Assembly: GCA_016926595.1 (NCBI GenBank)
Contig: JAFGOG010000247.1
Span: 1 to 8,500 of the forward strand
Direction of reading: 5' to 3'
Source: Anaerolineae bacterium
GTDB lineage: Bacteria; Chloroflexota; Anaerolineae; JAAYZQ01
Length of the DNA: 8,500 bases
Position numbers and translations under genes: made by a program. Below are positions 6,881 through 8,500 of this stretch, in pieces. The first letter of the stretch is position 1. Each line of letters opens with the position of its first letter. The notes under the pieces were generated by a model that saw only the letters and a program-made list of their open reading frames with translations, was not told the DNA's origin and ran no database searches.

Positions 6881-8500
6881 TCACGGAAGCTCGACGATCA
6901 GGCCCTCGTTGGGGCGCAGGGCCAGGCCGGCAAGCGATTCGCTGCCTTCGCGGTCCAGGCAGGTCGAGATGGCCACTCGCCCGCGTCGCTCGCCAGGAAC
7001 AGAGACAGTCGCTTCCTCGCCGGTCAGGTTGAGGGCCACCAGCCGCCGCTGCTCGCCGGCCTGGCGCAGGTAGACCAGGCAGCGCTCATCGCCCGCGTCG
7101 AGGGAGCGGTAAGAGCCACCGTAGAGCGCCGGCGTCGCCCGCCGGTACCAGATCAGCCCCCGGCACAGGCTCAGCATCGAGTGAGGATCGGCCGACTGGA
7201 CGGCGACGTTGCGGGCTTGATAGCCGGCGGAGATCGGCAGCCACGGCTCGGCGCTGGAAAAGCCGGCGTTGGGGCCGGCGTCCCACTGCATCGGCGTGCG
7301 GCACACGTCGCGGCTGCGCTCCATGCCCAAGACCAGCCCCTGCGGGTCCTGTCCCTTCTCGCGGGGGATGACGCCGTTCTCCATGCCCAGCTCGTCGCCG
7401 TAGTACAGGAACGGGGTGCCACGCAGCGTCAGGAGCAGCATAGCGGCGTTAGGCGCCTGGGCAGGCCCCACCCGCGACGCGATGCGAGGCGCGTCGTGGC
7501 TGCCCAGCACCTGGTTGGGCCAGGCCCAGGCCGGCAGTTGGCCGTCGATCCGGTCGACAAAGGCACGCAGGTCGCGCGCCTGCCAGCGCTGGCCCATGTA
7601 CCCAAAGTTGAAGGGCAGGTGCAGCCCGGTCCCATCCTCGCCGTAATACTTGACCCAGCAGCGCAAGTCGTTGTGCCACACCTCGCCGATCAGGCAGGTC
7701 TGGCCGTACTCGTCGGCCAGGCGGCGGAACCCGCGGATCAGATAAAAGACCTCGGGCTGGTGCTCGGTGTAGACGTGGAGCTGCCGGCCAAAGATGTCCT
7801 CGGGCGGCAGGTTTGGATCGGCGTCTGGGTTGGGCGGATTGTCGCGCAGCCCGGCGTCCTTGATCAAAAAGCCGACGACGTCGATCCGAAAGCCGGACAC
7901 GCCCCGCCTGAACCAGAAACGCAGGACGTCGTGCATGGCCGCCTGGACCTCCGGGTTGCGCCAGTTGAGCTCGGGCTGCTCCTTGAGGAACTGGTGCAGG
8001 TAGTACTGGCCGGTAGCCTCGTCGAGGGTCCAGGCCGGGCCGCCAAAGGCGGCCCCCCAGTTGTTGGGCGGCGATCCATCGGGCTTGGGGTCGCGCCAGA
8101 TGTACCAGTCGCGCTTCGGGCTGGTGCGGCTGCGGCGCGATTCGAGGAACCAGGGGTGCCGGTCGGAGGTGTGGTTGGGCACCCAGTCGAGGATGATCTT
8201 GACGCCGCGCCGGCCCGCTTCGGCCACCAGCCGGTCAAATGCGGCCAGATCGCCGAAATCGGGGTGGATGTCGCAATAGTCGGCCACGTCGTAGCCGAAA
8301 TCGGCCATCGGCGAGGGGTAGATCGGGCTCAGCCAGATGGCGTCGATGCCCAGCGACCGCTCAGTGCCGTCGTTTAGATAGTCGAACCGGTCGATGATGC
8401 CGTGCAGGTCGCCGACGCCGTTGCCGGTAGAGTCCTGGAAGCTGCGCGGGTAGATCTGGTAGATCACGCCGCGCTGCCACCAGGACAGGTTTGTTGGGTC
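6881..8500 (-). CDS. GH13 alpha-glucosidase / oligo-1,6-glucosidase, extreme N-terminus cut off
   Basis: This retaining glucosidase should cleave glucose from the non-reducing end of short alpha-glucans. The frame stays open to base 8500 and reads SWWQRGVIYQIYPRSF, the usual family N-terminus, so only a few residues are missing; the GTG at 8467 is internal. There are 539 visible residues. Conserved regions in order, numbered from base 8500: GIDAIWLSPIYPSP (51-64), LDWVPNHTS (104-112), QPELN (175-179), GFRIDVVGF with nucleophile Asp207 (codon 7882-7880), LIGEVW with acid/base Glu273 (7684-7682), LGSHDAPRI with Asp336 (7495-7493), and GTPFLYYGDELGM (361-373). The C-terminal beta domain starts near residue 450. 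There is no signal peptide in the visible part, so it is likely intracellular. Val after the nucleophile and QPELN are features of oligo-1,6-glucosidases, so activity on isomaltose-type links is inferred. Trehalose synthase or sucrose isomerase relatives cannot be fully excluded. Confidence 0.93.
   Translation of the reverse strand, partial: DPTNLSWWQRGVIYQIYPRSFQDSTGNGVGDLHGIIDRFDYLNDGTERSLGIDAIWLSPIYPSPMADFGYDVADYCDIHPDFGDLAAFDRLVAEAGRRGVKIILDWVPNHTSDRHPWFLESRRSRTSPKRDWYIWRDPKPDGSPPNNWGAAFGGPAWTLDEATGQYYLHQFLKEQPELNWRNPEVQAAMHDVLRFWFRRGVSGFRIDVVGFLIKDAGLRDNPPNPDADPNLPPEDIFGRQLHVYTEHQPEVFYLIRGFRRLADEYGQTCLIGEVWHNDLRCWVKYYGEDGTGLHLPFNFGYMGQRWQARDLRAFVDRIDGQLPAWAWPNQVLGSHDAPRIASRVGPAQAPNAAMLLLTLRGTPFLYYGDELGMENGVIPREKGQDPQGLVLGMERSRDVCRTPMQWDAGPNAGFSSAEPWLPISAGYQARNVAVQSADPHSMLSLCRGLIWYRRATPALYGGSYRSLDAGDERCLVYLRQAGEQRRLVALNLTGEEATVSVPGERRGRVAISTCLDREGSESLAGLALRPNEGLIVELP

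Noticed and set aside
7181..8377. A 398-residue open frame antisense to the glucosidase
   Set aside because: It is a shadow of a strongly conserved GH13 gene with no domain of its own.

Overview
The window is about two-thirds G+C and is packed with bacterial-style genes: short gaps, one-base overlaps and Shine-Dalgarno-led starts. The gene mix is a GAF/PAS sensor kinase, glycerol kinase, a DUF5674 protein, ABC-2 permease pairs and a GH13 glucosidase. From memory of similar genes this fits an Anaerolineae- or Caldilineae-like member of the Chloroflexota. No rRNA or other phylogenetic marker is present, so this is only a moderate guess. I see no tRNA, rRNA, CRISPR array, insertion sequence or phage gene.

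Layout, plus strand. Bases 1-1452 hold the 3' part of a GAF-PAS-HisKA-HATPase histidine kinase whose start lies outside the window. It is followed closely by glycerol kinase (glpK, 1487-2983). Sixteen bases later comes a class I SAM-dependent methyltransferase (3000-3821). A 103-base gap then carries a convincing extended -10 promoter (3853-3881). This drives a small two-gene unit: a DUF5674 protein (3925-4221) and a 110-residue hypothetical protein (4260-4592).

Layout, minus strand. Ten bases after that unit the genes converge. Reading leftward, the order is a GH13 alpha-glucosidase (8500 to 6881, 5' end cut by the window edge), then two ABC-2 exporter permeases (6827 to 5718 and 5718 to 4603) that overlap by one base as TGATG. 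The exporter has no ATP-binding subunit in the window.

How the genes fit together. glpK phosphorylates glycerol to glycerol-3-phosphate, and the glucosidase releases glucose from short alpha-glucans, so both feed carbon metabolism, but nothing directly links them. The two permeases should form one heterodimeric export channel needing an ATPase encoded elsewhere. The kinase has no adjacent response regulator downstream.

The most notable observation is in the DUF5674 gene. It ends at a TAG, but the same frame continues for 13 sense codons that look like the normal family C-terminus. It then stops at a TGA overlapping the GTG start of the next gene. This looks like a recent nonsense change (CAG to TAG), a base-call error or readthrough, in a gene pair that was originally overlapping. 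The rest of the window is fairly ordinary, and I found no clear evidence of a wholly new system.
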